From assembly GCA_029262175.1 (NCBI GenBank), contig JAJCZV010000022.1:18874-82873 (forward strand): a stretch of DNA of 64,000 nt, written 5' to 3'. Under the pieces are notes generated by a model. It saw only the letters and a program-made list of their open reading frames with translations, had not been told where the DNA came from and made no database searches. The translations under genes and the position numbers were made by a program. Positions 1 through 8,750 of the stretch are shown here, in pieces (position 1 is the stretch's first letter; every line of letters starts with the position of its first letter). The DNA comes from Gemmatimonadota bacterium. Lineage in GTDB: Bacteria > Gemmatimonadota > Gemmatimonadetes > Palauibacterales > Palauibacteraceae.

Positions 1-996
1 GCTGAGTTGATCTGCGAACTCACCGGTGCCGAGGCGGCCGTCGTCACCAACAACAACGCCGCGGCGGTTTCGTTGGTCGTGAACGAACTCGCGCGCGAGC
101 GCGAGGTCCTGGTTTCGCGCGGAGAACTCGTCGAAATCGGGGGGACCTTCCGCATCCCGGACGTGATCACGCGAAGCGGTTCTCGTCTTCGTGAGGTCGG
201 GACGACGAACCGGACCCGGGTGGGGGATTACGCGTCCGCGCTCGGGGCCGAGTCCGGCTTGATACTCCGCGTTCACCCATCCAACTACCGAGTCGAAGGG
301 TTCGTCGAGCGGCCCACGGTAGAAGACCTGGCGGCGCTGGCCGCGTCCGCGAATGTCGCGTTCGCTCACGACGTCGGGTCGGGATTGCTCAGCAAGGAGC
401 TGCTCCCCGGATTCCCTGACGAACCCACGGTGCGCGGATCCCTCCGCGGCGGGGCAGGTCTGGTCACGTTTAGCGGCGACAAGCTGCTCGGTGGGCCCCA
501 GGCCGGAATCATCGCGGGCGCCTCGGACTTGGTGAAGCGGCTCAAAGGCAACCCGCTTTTACGCGCGTTTCGGGTCGACAAAACGACGCTCGCAGCGCTC
601 GAGGCGACTCTGATGCTCTACCGTGATCCAGAGCTGGCGAGCCGCCGGATTCCCACGCTGCGAATGCTTCGCGAGAGCCTGGTTTCGGTGGAGTCGCGGG
701 CGCGGACCGCGCTCCCGTACGTATCGGCAGCCGGCGTGGAGATCGAGGTCGCTCGCACAGGAGCTGTGGTGGGGGGCGGGGCCTTCCCCGGGTTTGAGTT
801 AGAGTCGGCGGCTTGGGTCGTGAAGGGCGTGGACCCCGAACCGTTGGCCTTGGCCGCGCGGCGTCAGGCGCGGCCCCTCCTCGGGAGGATCGTCGACGGG
901 GCGTTCACGATCGACCTGCGCACGATCGCGGCCGGTGACGAGACCGAGGCGGCCCGAATTCTGAGCGCGTGCATTGGAGCCGTGCGCGATGAGTGA
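1..996 (+). CDS. selA: L-seryl-tRNA(Sec) selenium transferase SelA, 5'-truncated by window edge
   Basis: PLP enzyme that converts Ser-tRNA(Sec) to Sec-tRNA(Sec) using selenophosphate. The frame is open from base 1, so about 331 C-terminal residues are present and the N-terminal domain lies outside the window. The family core is visible: the TNNNAAAV segment, the SRGELVEIGG stretch, REVGTTNRT, and the PLP-lysine region SGDKLLGGPQAG. It overlaps purN by 8 nt. Its partners selB (50.9 kb) and tRNA-Sec (58.1 kb) are elsewhere in this window, which supports an intact selenocysteine pathway. Confidence 0.95.
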   Translation, partial: AELICELTGAEAAVVTNNNAAAVSLVVNELAREREVLVSRGELVEIGGTFRIPDVITRSGSRLREVGTTNRTRVGDYASALGAESGLILRVHPSNYRVEGFVERPTVEDLAALAASANVAFAHDVGSGLLSKELLPGFPDEPTVRGSLRGGAGLVTFSGDKLLGGPQAGIIAGASDLVKRLKGNPLLRAFRVDKTTLAALEATLMLYRDPELASRRIPTLRMLRESLVSVESRARTALPYVSAAGVEIEVARTGAVVGGGAFPGFELESAAWVVKGVDPEPLALAARRQARPLLGRIVDGAFTIDLRTIAAGDETEAARILSACIGAVRDE

Positions 997-1702
997 GGGC
1001 CCGTCGACCGATCCTAGACGCGTCGTCGTTTTCGCCTCGGGTGGCGGGAGCAACTTCCAGTCACTCCTCGATCGATTCTCCGACCCGGCCGGATCCGCTC
1101 GCATCGTCGGCCTGATCGCGAGCCGTGAAACGGCCGGGGCGGTCGATCGAGCGCAGCGCTTTGGCGTGCCCGCGGCCGTGACACCGGTCGGTTCAGCGGA
1201 GGAAGAAGCGACGTTCTTGCTCGATGCGCTGGAGCGCTGGAGGGGCGAACTGATCGTCCTCGCGGGCTACCTGCGGCTGATCCCGGAAGAAGTGGTCAAG
1301 GCGTTCTTGGGTCGGATCATCAACATCCACCCCGCGTTGCTCCCGTCCTTCGGAGGTAAGGGGATGTATGGCAGTCGCGTGCACGAAGCGGTGCTCTCGG
1401 CGGGAGTGCGGCTAAGCGGCGCAACTGTGCATTTCGTCGATGAGGCGTATGATCGGGGCCCCATCATCGCGCAGTGGCCGGTGCCGGTTCGGTCGGACGA
1501 TGTGCCACAGACCTTGGCGGCCCGTGTGCTGGAAACCGAGCACGCGTTGCTGCCCACTGTGGTCGAGGCGTTGGCGACCGATCGAGTCTCGTTGGATGCC
1601 GATGGACGGGTTTGCTGGACGGAGGAGTGGTTTGAAGCGGATCGATTTCAAGTCGGCGACTCCGGCTGTTTTGGACTCGTCGACAAACGCGAACAGAAAT
1701 AG
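989..1702 (+). CDS. purN: Phosphoribosylglycinamide formyltransferase PurN
   Basis: Formyl-THF-dependent GAR transformylase of purine synthesis, 237 aa. It has the nucleotide-binding start VVVFASGGGSNFQSLLD, the catalytic block INIHPALLPSFGGKGMYG (Asn, His) and GATVHFVDEAYDRGPII (Asp), as in the family. I chose the ATG at 989, which overlaps the selA stop by 8 nt. An in-frame TTG at 974 would add five residues without conservation. purH follows 14 nt downstream, so the pair is probably one transcript. Confidence 0.95.
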   Translation: MSEGPSTDPRRVVVFASGGGSNFQSLLDRFSDPAGSARIVGLIASRETAGAVDRAQRFGVPAAVTPVGSAEEEATFLLDALERWRGELIVLAGYLRLIPEEVVKAFLGRIINIHPALLPSFGGKGMYGSRVHEAVLSAGVRLSGATVHFVDEAYDRGPIIAQWPVPVRSDDVPQTLAARVLETEHALLPTVVEALATDRVSLDADGRVCWTEEWFEADRFQVGDSGCFGLVDKREQK

Positions 1703-1716
1703 AGGAGGACGGCGGG

Positions 1717-3315
1717 ATGCCGATCGCATTGGTCAGCGTTTCCGATAAAAACGGGGTCGAGGAGTTTTGTCGCGGGCTCGTTGAACGCGGGTGGGAGATC
1801 GTCTCGACGGGCGGCACCCGCAACGCTTTGCTGGAGGCGGGTCTCGAGGTCCGGGGCGTGGGAGAGCTCACAGGGCATCCCGAGATGTTGGCTGGTCGCG
1901 TGAAAACCCTCCATCCGACGGTTCATGCGGGGATCTTGGCTCGACGAAGCGTGCCGGATGACTTGGAGCAACTCGATCGGCACGGAATCGAACCAATCGA
2001 TCTGGTGGCGGTCAATCTGTACCCGTTCCAACGGACCGTAGCCCGAGATTCGGTGACGCTCGCAGACGCCTTGGAGTACATCGATATCGGAGGGCCCACA
2101 CTGCTTCGAGCCGCGGCGAAGAACCATCAGTTCGTGTTGCCGGTGTGTGATCCCGACGACTACGGCCGTGTGCTCGCCGCGCTCGATCAAGAAGGCAACG
2201 ATCGAGAGGAAACACAGGATCTCCGCCGCGAGCTGGCGGCAAAAGTCTTTCGGCATACGGCCACCTACGACGGCGCGATTGCAGGCTACCTTGCGGCTCC
2301 GGATCCGATCGGGCGCGAAGACGGGGGCGACCCGGAGCATGTCTTGGCCTCGATGTCCCGCGTTCAGACGCTTCGCTACGGTGAAAACCCCGACCAGGAG
2401 GCCGCCTTTTTTCGAGATGCATCGCGCTCGAAGTGGGGCATCCCGGCGCTGACGCAGCTGCACGGCAAAGAACTCTCCTTCAACAATATTCTGGATGTCG
2501 ATGGTGCGTTGCTCGGGGTCGCTCCGTTCGTGGGCGGCGACGATCCGGCTTGCGTGATCATCAAGCACGCGACGACGTGCGGAGTCGCCGTGGGCCGCTC
2601 CTTGCTCGATGCGTATCAGAAGGCGCTAGCGTGCGACCCCGTGTCCGCCTTCGGATCGGTCATCGCCTTCACCGAGCCGGTGACCGAAGCGGTCGCTGAT
2701 GCGCTTGCGGAGAATTTCGTCGAGTGCGTCGTCGCGCCCGGGTACGCCGATCCCGCGCTCGCCACGCTTCAGAAAAAGAAGAACATCCGAATTCTGAGAC
2801 CGGAACGGCCCGACGCTCTGGGTGAAGCCGGTGGGCATCTGTGGCCAGGAATCGAGGCGCGCGGCGTGAGAGGGGGGGTGTTGTTGCAGACGGCCGCCGC
2901 CGCCCCGGGTCCGCTCGATCGCTCGAGCGAGGTGCCCACGGATCGACCGCCCACCGAGGAAGAGTGGGTAGACTTGTCGTTCGCGTGGGCCGCGACCCAA
3001 GCCGTCAAATCCAACGGGATCTTGCTCGCCAAGTCGGGCGCATCGATCGGGATCGGGGCGGGGCAGGTGAGTCGCGTGGACTCGGTCGACATCGCGATTC
3101 AGAAAGCCGTGGCTCGTGGGCTGGAGACTGCCGGGTCCGTCCTGGGTTCCGACGCGTTTTTTCCGTTTCGAGACGGGATCGATGCCGCGGCGGCAGCAGG
3201 CGTGCGGGCCATTGTCCAGCCCGGCGGCTCGATGCGAGACGAGGAAGTCGTGGCGGCAGCGAACGAACACGGCATGACCATGGTGTTTACCAAACGGCGG
3301 TTGTTCCGGCACTAA
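1717..3315 (+). CDS. purH: Bifunctional AICAR transformylase / IMP cyclohydrolase PurH
   Basis: Catalyses the last two steps of IMP synthesis, 532 aa. The N-terminal MGS-like cyclohydrolase domain shows [13 protein letters not shown] and [19 protein letters not shown]. The C-terminal transformylase domain has the catalytic Lys-His in [26 protein letters not shown], and the [11 protein letters not shown] and FTKRRLFRH terminal motifs. A strong GAGGAGG ribosome-binding site lies about 9 nt before the ATG. It follows purN with a 14-nt gap. Confidence 0.97.
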   Translation: MPIALVSVSDKNGVEEFCRGLVERGWEIVSTGGTRNALLEAGLEVRGVGELTGHPEMLAGRVKTLHPTVHAGILARRSVPDDLEQLDRHGIEPIDLVAVNLYPFQRTVARDSVTLADALEYIDIGGPTLLRAAAKNHQFVLPVCDPDDYGRVLAALDQEGNDREETQDLRRELAAKVFRHTATYDGAIAGYLAAPDPIGREDGGDPEHVLASMSRVQTLRYGENPDQEAAFFRDASRSKWGIPALTQLHGKELSFNNILDVDGALLGVAPFVGGDDPACVIIKHATTCGVAVGRSLLDAYQKALACDPVSAFGSVIAFTEPVTEAVADALAENFVECVVAPGYADPALATLQKKKNIRILRPERPDALGEAGGHLWPGIEARGVRGGVLLQTAAAAPGPLDRSSEVPTDRPPTEEEWVDLSFAWAATQAVKSNGILLAKSGASIGIGAGQVSRVDSVDIAIQKAVARGLETAGSVLGSDAFFPFRDGIDAAAAAGVRAIVQPGGSMRDEEVVAAANEHGMTMVFTKRRLFRH

Positions 3316-3484
3316 GTGGCCCCGGGCCGGAGCACGGATCCTTGGCCGCCCAGCACGTGGCCGGGCGCCCCGTCCGGGAACTGAAAGTCACAATGCGGTA
3401 TATTAGACGGAGAGCGCTCCGTTCGGTGAGTCGTGGTGAACCTGATCGGCCTTCGGGTCGATGGTTGCGAGGAGAGAGACTGGT

Positions 3485-4519
3485 ATGGCGAATATTCACA
3501 TTCCTCCAGGCTGGCGGATTCCCGAGCGTGAGGCGACGCCCGAATCCACCTATCTCGGCCGCCGCGATTTCGTCAAGCGAATCGGTGCGGGGACGATCCT
3601 CGCCGGTGCGGCGGTCGCGTGTGGCTCGGAGGGGCGGGCGCAGACCGGAGGCGGCCGCGGTCCGCTGGACAATATCCCAGATACACCGACGGCAGATCTC
3701 TACCCGCAGGCCGTCAAAGATCCTCGCTTCACGATCGGGGACCGGCATGCAGCCATGTCAGAGGAAGAGGTCGTCGCATCGTACAACAACTTCTACGAGT
3801 TCGGGACCGACAAGGGCGGCGTGTGGCAGAACGTCGGTCCCTTCGAAGCTCGCCCGTGGGAAATCGAAGTCGCCGGGTTGGTGGATCGTCCCGGCCGTTT
3901 CGATCTCGTGGAGCTCGAACGAGCCTTTCCTCTAGAGGAGCGGATCTACCGGCATCGCTGCGTGGAAGCGTGGTCGATCGTGCTTCCCTGGATCGGGTTT
4001 CCTCTCAAGAGCCTGCTCGACCGCGCTGGCGTCCAAAACGGCGCGAAGTTCGTCAACTTCCTCACGTTCGATCGACCGGAGCAGGCCGTCGGCGTTCGCA
4101 CGCAAACGTGGTACCGGTTCCCCTATTACGAGGGCATTCGGATCGACGAGGCGCTCAACGAGCTCGCGTTCGTGGTGACCGGCATGTACGGACACCCGCT
4201 TCAGAAGCAAAACGGAGCGCCCGTCCGCCTCCACCTTCCTTGGAAGTACGGGTACAAGAGTCCGAAATCGATCGTGCGGATCGAAGTGAGCGATGCCTTG
4301 CCGCCGACCTTCTGGAATGATCTTCAACCGGGCGAGTACGGTTGGTATTCCAACGTCGATCCTGAGGTGCCGCACCCGCGCTGGTCGCAAGCGAGCGAGC
4401 GCATCGTCGGCCCGGACAACCGTGTGCCCACCCTCCCGTTCAACGGCTACGGCGAGTGGGTCGGGGACCTCTACGGAGGTCGGGTCACGCCGCTGGGCGA
4501 CGTTCCACACGCCCGCTGA
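3485..4519 (+). CDS. msrP: MsrP-like (YedY family) molybdopterin oxidoreductase, Tat-exported
   Basis: Periplasmic protein-methionine-sulfoxide reductase catalytic subunit family, 344 aa. The N-terminus carries a twin-arginine signal (GRRDFVKR at residues 25-32, then a hydrophobic stretch). The molybdenum-ligand cysteine is in YRHRCVEAW (about Cys159), followed by PWIGFPLKSLLDRAG. I chose the ATG at 3485, preceded by GAGGAGA; the upstream ATG at 3461 is in the leader. The heme partner MsrQ, often adjacent, is not here. The neighbour is the cox operon, so electron delivery is unknown. Confidence 0.88.
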   Translation: MANIHIPPGWRIPEREATPESTYLGRRDFVKRIGAGTILAGAAVACGSEGRAQTGGGRGPLDNIPDTPTADLYPQAVKDPRFTIGDRHAAMSEEEVVASYNNFYEFGTDKGGVWQNVGPFEARPWEIEVAGLVDRPGRFDLVELERAFPLEERIYRHRCVEAWSIVLPWIGFPLKSLLDRAGVQNGAKFVNFLTFDRPEQAVGVRTQTWYRFPYYEGIRIDEALNELAFVVTGMYGHPLQKQNGAPVRLHLPWKYGYKSPKSIVRIEVSDALPPTFWNDLQPGEYGWYSNVDPEVPHPRWSQASERIVGPDNRVPTLPFNGYGEWVGDLYGGRVTPLGDVPHAR

Positions 4520-4695
4520 CGAAAGACGTGCCGTACGCTCGTCGACACTCGACGGTGATCGATGAGCGTATGGCCGTTTCCGACGCACCCGGCCCGGCTT
4601 GACGGGCCTTCGGCCTGCGCCTAGCGTGCCGCGGGTTTCGACGTCTCGAATCCCTTCGCAAGCCTAAGAATCTTCTCGAACGCATAGATAAGACT

Positions 4696-5700
4696 TTGAA
4701 ACGTCCTGCGTTAGCGGCGGCTGTCCTGGCATTGGGGGCGGTCGTCCTGCAGGGTTGTAACGGCGAGTACCCGCAGTCCGCCCTGCACCCCAGCTCAGAC
4801 TTTGCCACCCGCCTGGACGACCTGTTTACTCAGATCGTGTGGTGGGCTGCCGGCGTGTTCGTGATCGTCGAGGGCGCCCTCATCTACACCATCATCCGTT
4901 TTCGTGCGCGACCAGGTGCCCCTCGACCCAAAGAGGTCCATGGGCACATCGCGATGGAAATCGGTTGGACGTTGGCCCCGGCTCTCATTCTGGTCGCGAT
5001 CGCCATACCGACCATCCAGACGATCTTTATCGTCGATCGTCCGACGACGGATGAAGACGCGCTCGTGATCGAAGCGATCGGCCGGCAGTGGTGGTGGGAG
5101 TTCCGATACCCGGAACTCGGGATCGTGACGGCAAACGAGGCGCACGTACCCGTCGGTCGGACGGTGGACCTCAGATTGCGCAGCGCCGATGTGCTGCACT
5201 CGTTCTGGGTCCCCCGATTGGGCGGCAAGCGCGACCTGGTCCCCGGACACGAGAATCAACTGTGGTTCAAGCCTGACTCGGTCGGCGTGTTCTGGGGGCA
5301 GTGCGCGGAGTACTGCGGCACTGCACACGCATTGATGGGGACGCGGGTCATCGTCGATGAGCCGGCAGATTTCGACGCCTGGGTCGCCCTGAATCAGGGG
5401 AGCGCCGTTGCCTTGACGGACCCGCAGTCGCGAGCGGGGCGCGGTGTATTCATGGCCAACGCCTGCGTCAGTTGCCACGCGGTTCGAGGAAGCGCCGCGG
5501 TGGGGCAGTTCGGACCCGATTTGACACACTTCGGCGGGCGATTGACCCTCGGCGCGGGAATATTGGAAAACACCAGGGAGAACGTGATCCGTTGGCTTGA
5601 TTCCACTCAGCACATCAAACCCGGTAGTCTCATGCCCGACGTCGAGCTTTCTGACGAGCAACTGGAGCAACTCGCGGCCTACCTGCTGGCGTTGAGGTAA
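4696..5700 (+). CDS. ctaC: Cytochrome c oxidase subunit II with fused cytochrome c domain
   Basis: Electron-entry subunit of the aa3-type oxidase, 334 aa, caa3 style. It has a lipoprotein signal ending LQGC (Cys21) and two transmembrane helices (about 43-68 and 90-112). The CuA domain has His168 and the GQCAEYCGTAHALM ligand block (Cys203, Cys207, His211, Met214). A C-terminal c-type heme domain has CVSCH at 257-261 and a distal Met in GSLMPD. The TTG start at 4696 is the only one preceding the signal peptide, and no clear Shine-Dalgarno is seen. First gene of a four-gene oxidase operon. Confidence 0.95.
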   Translation: MKRPALAAAVLALGAVVLQGCNGEYPQSALHPSSDFATRLDDLFTQIVWWAAGVFVIVEGALIYTIIRFRARPGAPRPKEVHGHIAMEIGWTLAPALILVAIAIPTIQTIFIVDRPTTDEDALVIEAIGRQWWWEFRYPELGIVTANEAHVPVGRTVDLRLRSADVLHSFWVPRLGGKRDLVPGHENQLWFKPDSVGVFWGQCAEYCGTAHALMGTRVIVDEPADFDAWVALNQGSAVALTDPQSRAGRGVFMANACVSCHAVRGSAAVGQFGPDLTHFGGRLTLGAGILENTRENVIRWLDSTQHIKPGSLMPDVELSDEQLEQLAAYLLALR

Positions 5701-5702
5701 TC

Positions 5703-7580
5703 GTGACCGCTTCCGAACACGCACTCGACAACGGCGATGCGGGCGTCCACGAAGGGCTCTACGCGGGTGGGATTTGGAGCTGGGTCACGACCGTTGATCA
5801 CAAGAGGATCGGGATCCTCTACTTCCTCACGAGCTTAGTTTTCCTTCTTGTCGCCGGTGTCGAAGGGCAGTTGCTGCGGCTGCAGCTCGCTCGACCGGAG
5901 AATCGGTTTCTCGATCCGGATCTCTATAACCAGCTGTTCACCATGCATGGCACGACGATGGTGTTCTTCGCTGGCATGCCGCTCATCGTGGCTTTCTTCA
6001 ACTTCGTCGTCCCGCTGCAGATCGGCGCGCGCGATGTGGCGTTTCCACGTCTCAACGCACTGTCCTATTGGCTGTTCCTCTTTGCCGGGCTGTTTCTCTA
6101 TTCGAGTGTTCCGTTGCGCGCGATGCCGGACGGCGGCTGGTTCGCGTACATGCCGCTCACCAGCTCCGAGTATTCGCCTGGCTTGGGGATGGATTTCTAT
6201 GTCCTGTCCCTTCTTTTGGCAGGGATTGGGACGATCGCGGGTGGCGTAAACTTCTTCGTCACGATTCTAAACATGCGCGCCCCCGGCATGCGGTTTATGC
6301 GTTTGCCGCTGTTCACGTGGATGGCGCTGATCGTTTCCGTCTTGATCCTGCTCGCGTTTCCGCCGTTCACGGTCGGTCTCGTTTTCATGATGTTCGATCG
6401 GTCGTTCGGCACCCACTTCTTCGACGCGGCCGCTGGCGCGGACCCGGTGCTTTGGCAGCATTTGTTCTGGGTGTTCGGTCACCCGGAGGTGTACATCCTG
6501 ATCCTGCCCGCATTCGGCGTGGTGTCCGATGTCATCCCGGCATTCTCGAGAAAGTCCTTGTTCGGATACCCTGTCGTGGTGTTCTCCGGGATTCTGATCG
6601 CTTTTCTCGGCTTCGGCGTTTGGGTCCACCATATGTTCTCGGTCGGCCTGGGCCCGGTGGTCAACGCGGTGTTCGGGGGCGCGACGATGCTGATCGCCAT
6701 TCCGACGGGCATCAAGATCTTCAATTGGATCGCGACGATGTGGGGAGGCCAAATACGCTTCAACACGCCCATGCTCTTCGCCATCGGTCTCGTCGGATCG
6801 TTCACTATCGGGGGACTCAGCGGCGTCATGCACGCGTCGCCGCCGGCCGACCTACAACAAACCGACACGTATTTTGTCGTGGCTCATTTCCACTACGTAC
6901 TGATCGGCGGAACCGTGTTCGGTCTGTTTTCCGGACTCTACTATTGGTTCCCGAAGGCGACCGGTCGAATGTTGAGCGAGGCGTTGGGCAAGGCGCATTT
7001 TTGGCTGACCTTCATCGCGTTCAACGTGACCTTCTTTCCGATGCATTTTTCGGGTCTGTTGGGCATGCCGAGGCGGACGTTCACGTATGCGGAAGGCCTG
7101 GGTCTCGATGTCTTCAACCTCATTTCGACCATCGGGGCGTTCATGTTTACGTTCGCCTTCATCCCGCTGTTTCTGAACCTGTGGCGTGCCTGGCGTAAGG
7201 GAGAGCCGGCCGGGGCGAATCCATGGGATGCGCCGACGCTCGAATGGACCGTCTCCTCACCTCCGCCGCACTACAATTTCGCGGTTATTCCCACCGTGGA
7301 TCGGCGCGATCCACTTTGGCACCCGCACATTGAAGTCGGACTGGGCTGGGCCGGCGAGGTCGAGCCGGGTGGCGTGTCGCCGCGAGTTCAGCCCAAGGAA
7401 CCTCCAGAGCCCGTGCATATGCCCGATCCTTCCTACTGGCCGCTCGTGATGGGGATCGGAATGCTCGTGATGACGGCCGGAGCGTTGGGGTCACTGGGCG
7501 TGGTGCTTTTGGGGCTGGCCGTAACGATGCTCGGTCTCTTTGGTTGGGCGTTCGAGCCGTCTGAAAGCGGGGCGCACTAA
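5703..7580 (+). CDS. ctaD: Cytochrome c oxidase subunit I
   Basis: Catalytic heme a/a3-CuB subunit, 625 aa, with about twelve membrane helices. It shows WVFGHPEVYILILPAFG (CuB His and cross-linked Tyr of A-type oxidases), HHMFSVGLG, and the heme-ligand region VVAHFHYVLIGG. The GTG start lies 2 nt after the ctaC stop with GAGG upstream. The C-terminal extension after helix 12 carries a Pro-rich cytoplasmic segment (about residues 490-580) and then two further hydrophobic helices. Confidence 0.97.
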   Translation: MTASEHALDNGDAGVHEGLYAGGIWSWVTTVDHKRIGILYFLTSLVFLLVAGVEGQLLRLQLARPENRFLDPDLYNQLFTMHGTTMVFFAGMPLIVAFFNFVVPLQIGARDVAFPRLNALSYWLFLFAGLFLYSSVPLRAMPDGGWFAYMPLTSSEYSPGLGMDFYVLSLLLAGIGTIAGGVNFFVTILNMRAPGMRFMRLPLFTWMALIVSVLILLAFPPFTVGLVFMMFDRSFGTHFFDAAAGADPVLWQHLFWVFGHPEVYILILPAFGVVSDVIPAFSRKSLFGYPVVVFSGILIAFLGFGVWVHHMFSVGLGPVVNAVFGGATMLIAIPTGIKIFNWIATMWGGQIRFNTPMLFAIGLVGSFTIGGLSGVMHASPPADLQQTDTYFVVAHFHYVLIGGTVFGLFSGLYYWFPKATGRMLSEALGKAHFWLTFIAFNVTFFPMHFSGLLGMPRRTFTYAEGLGLDVFNLISTIGAFMFTFAFIPLFLNLWRAWRKGEPAGANPWDAPTLEWTVSSPPPHYNFAVIPTVDRRDPLWHPHIEVGLGWAGEVEPGGVSPRVQPKEPPEPVHMPDPSYWPLVMGIGMLVMTAGALGSLGVVLLGLAVTMLGLFGWAFEPSESGAH

Positions 7581-8149
7581 TGGAGGGCCCCTCGTCGACC
7601 GGCGTCTCCAACCGAAAGCTCGCGATGTGGACCTTCATCGGGTCCGAATGCATGCTCTTTGGAACCCTTATCGCGACGTATCTGATCTACCGAGGTCGCA
7701 ATGTCGTCGGTCCCTATCCTGATGAGCTTCTCAACATCCCGTTCATCACGGTGACGACCTTCGTACTCTTGATGAGCAGCCTGATGATGGTGTTGGCGCT
7801 CGCAGCGATCGAGCGCAATGACCTGAAGAAAACCAAAATCTGGCTCTTCATGACTGCCCTCTTCGGGTTGATTTTCCTCGGCGGGCAGTACTACGAGTTC
7901 AATCACTTCGTGCACGAAGGTCTGCCGCTGTCGCGGAACCTGTTTTCGTCCACCTTCTTCGTGCTGACTGGGACGCACGGCGGACACGTAGCGGGCGGCG
8001 TGATCTGGCTCGGGACGCTATTCGTGCGCGCGACTCAGGGGAAGCTCGACGCGACTCATGCGGAAACGGTCGAGATCGCCGGTCTGTATTGGCACTTTGT
8101 CGACGTGATATGGATCGTATTGTTCACCCTGATCTATCTGTTGGTGTGA
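7580..8149 (+). CDS. ctaE: Cytochrome c oxidase subunit III
   Basis: Short five-helix form of heme-copper oxidase subunit III, 189 aa, compared with about 260 aa in mitochondrial-type proteins. Conserved features are the GSECMLFGTLIATY helix, FFVLTGTHGGHV, and the C-terminal LYWHFVDVIWIVLFTLIYL helix. The ATG overlaps the ctaD stop by 1 nt (TAATG), which indicates translational coupling. Confidence 0.95.
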   Translation: MEGPSSTGVSNRKLAMWTFIGSECMLFGTLIATYLIYRGRNVVGPYPDELLNIPFITVTTFVLLMSSLMMVLALAAIERNDLKKTKIWLFMTALFGLIFLGGQYYEFNHFVHEGLPLSRNLFSSTFFVLTGTHGGHVAGGVIWLGTLFVRATQGKLDATHAETVEIAGLYWHFVDVIWIVLFTLIYLLV

Positions 8150-8151
8150 CC

Positions 8152-8481
8152 ATGTCGGAGGGGACGGTGTCAGGAAAATCGGGGGCCACGGCCGGGCATT
8201 CGACGGAACCCCACGTCAGCAACCGCTTCTACGTCGCGATCGCCGTGATTCTCGCAGTGTTCACGGCGTTAGAAGTCATGGTGTTCTACGTCGAGGCCCT
8301 CGCTCCGTTCTTGTTCGCCATCCTCATGGTCCTGATGGTCGTGAAGTTCGCTCTTGTCGTCATGTTTTTTATGCACTTGAAGTTCGACCGACCGCTCTTG
8401 ACCGGAGTCTTCGCAGGGGGTCTCTTCATGGCGATCTTCGTGATCGTCGCCCTCATGGCGGTGTTCGGGAAGTTCGGGTAA
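8152..8481 (+). CDS. ctaF: Cytochrome c oxidase subunit IV (prokaryotic CtaF-type)
   Basis: Small accessory oxidase subunit, 109 aa, with three hydrophobic helices after a soluble N-terminus. The pattern VVKFALVVMFFMHLKFDRP is typical of bacterial COX IV / CyoD-like subunits. The ATG at 8152 is 2 nt after the ctaE stop; an in-frame upstream ATG at 8089 lies inside ctaE and was rejected. Last certain gene of the oxidase operon. Confidence 0.9.
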   Translation: MSEGTVSGKSGATAGHSTEPHVSNRFYVAIAVILAVFTALEVMVFYVEALAPFLFAILMVLMVVKFALVVMFFMHLKFDRPLLTGVFAGGLFMAIFVIVALMAVFGKFG

Positions 8482-8542
8482 AGCGGTTGTCGGTTGGCTG
8501 GGATAGGGCGGGTCTGGGGACGGATCTTCCGGGAGGCTATCC

Positions 8543-8749
8543 GTGATTTCTAGTTGGTTACTCGTGCCACTCCAGGTGGCGGGCTCCGCGTGGACCGTTC
8601 AGTTCGGACCTTGGAATCTGCCACCCCAAGCGTGGCTTCCCGCGACCGCGCTCATCGGAGGCTTCGCGCTTCGGACGCGCGCGCGCTCGTTTCGATCGCA
8701 CATCAAGCACGAATCGCACACCAAGCACGATGTGGATCCGCGGGCCTAG
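8543..8749 (+). CDS. Possible small membrane protein after the oxidase operon
   Basis: 68-residue ORF with a GTG start and GGGAGG about 7 nt upstream. It has one or two hydrophobic stretches (about residues 3-15 and 28-43) and ends in a basic, His-rich tail made of two imperfect HxKHE repeats. I do not recognise it. It sits where some oxidase operons carry small assembly or membrane proteins, but the ORF is short and could be chance. It ends just before the convergent nucleotidase gene. Confidence 0.35.
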   Translation: MISSWLLVPLQVAGSAWTVQFGPWNLPPQAWLPATALIGGFALRTRARSFRSHIKHESHTKHDVDPRA

Positions 8750-8750
8750 G

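Noticed and set aside
1648..2568. Long minus-strand ORF opposite purH
   Set aside because: It lies entirely over conserved purH sequence, has no recognisable product and is explained by high GC content.
3399..3404. TATATT as a -10 box before msrP
   Set aside because: No acceptable -35 box at 16-18 nt, so not listed as a promoter.
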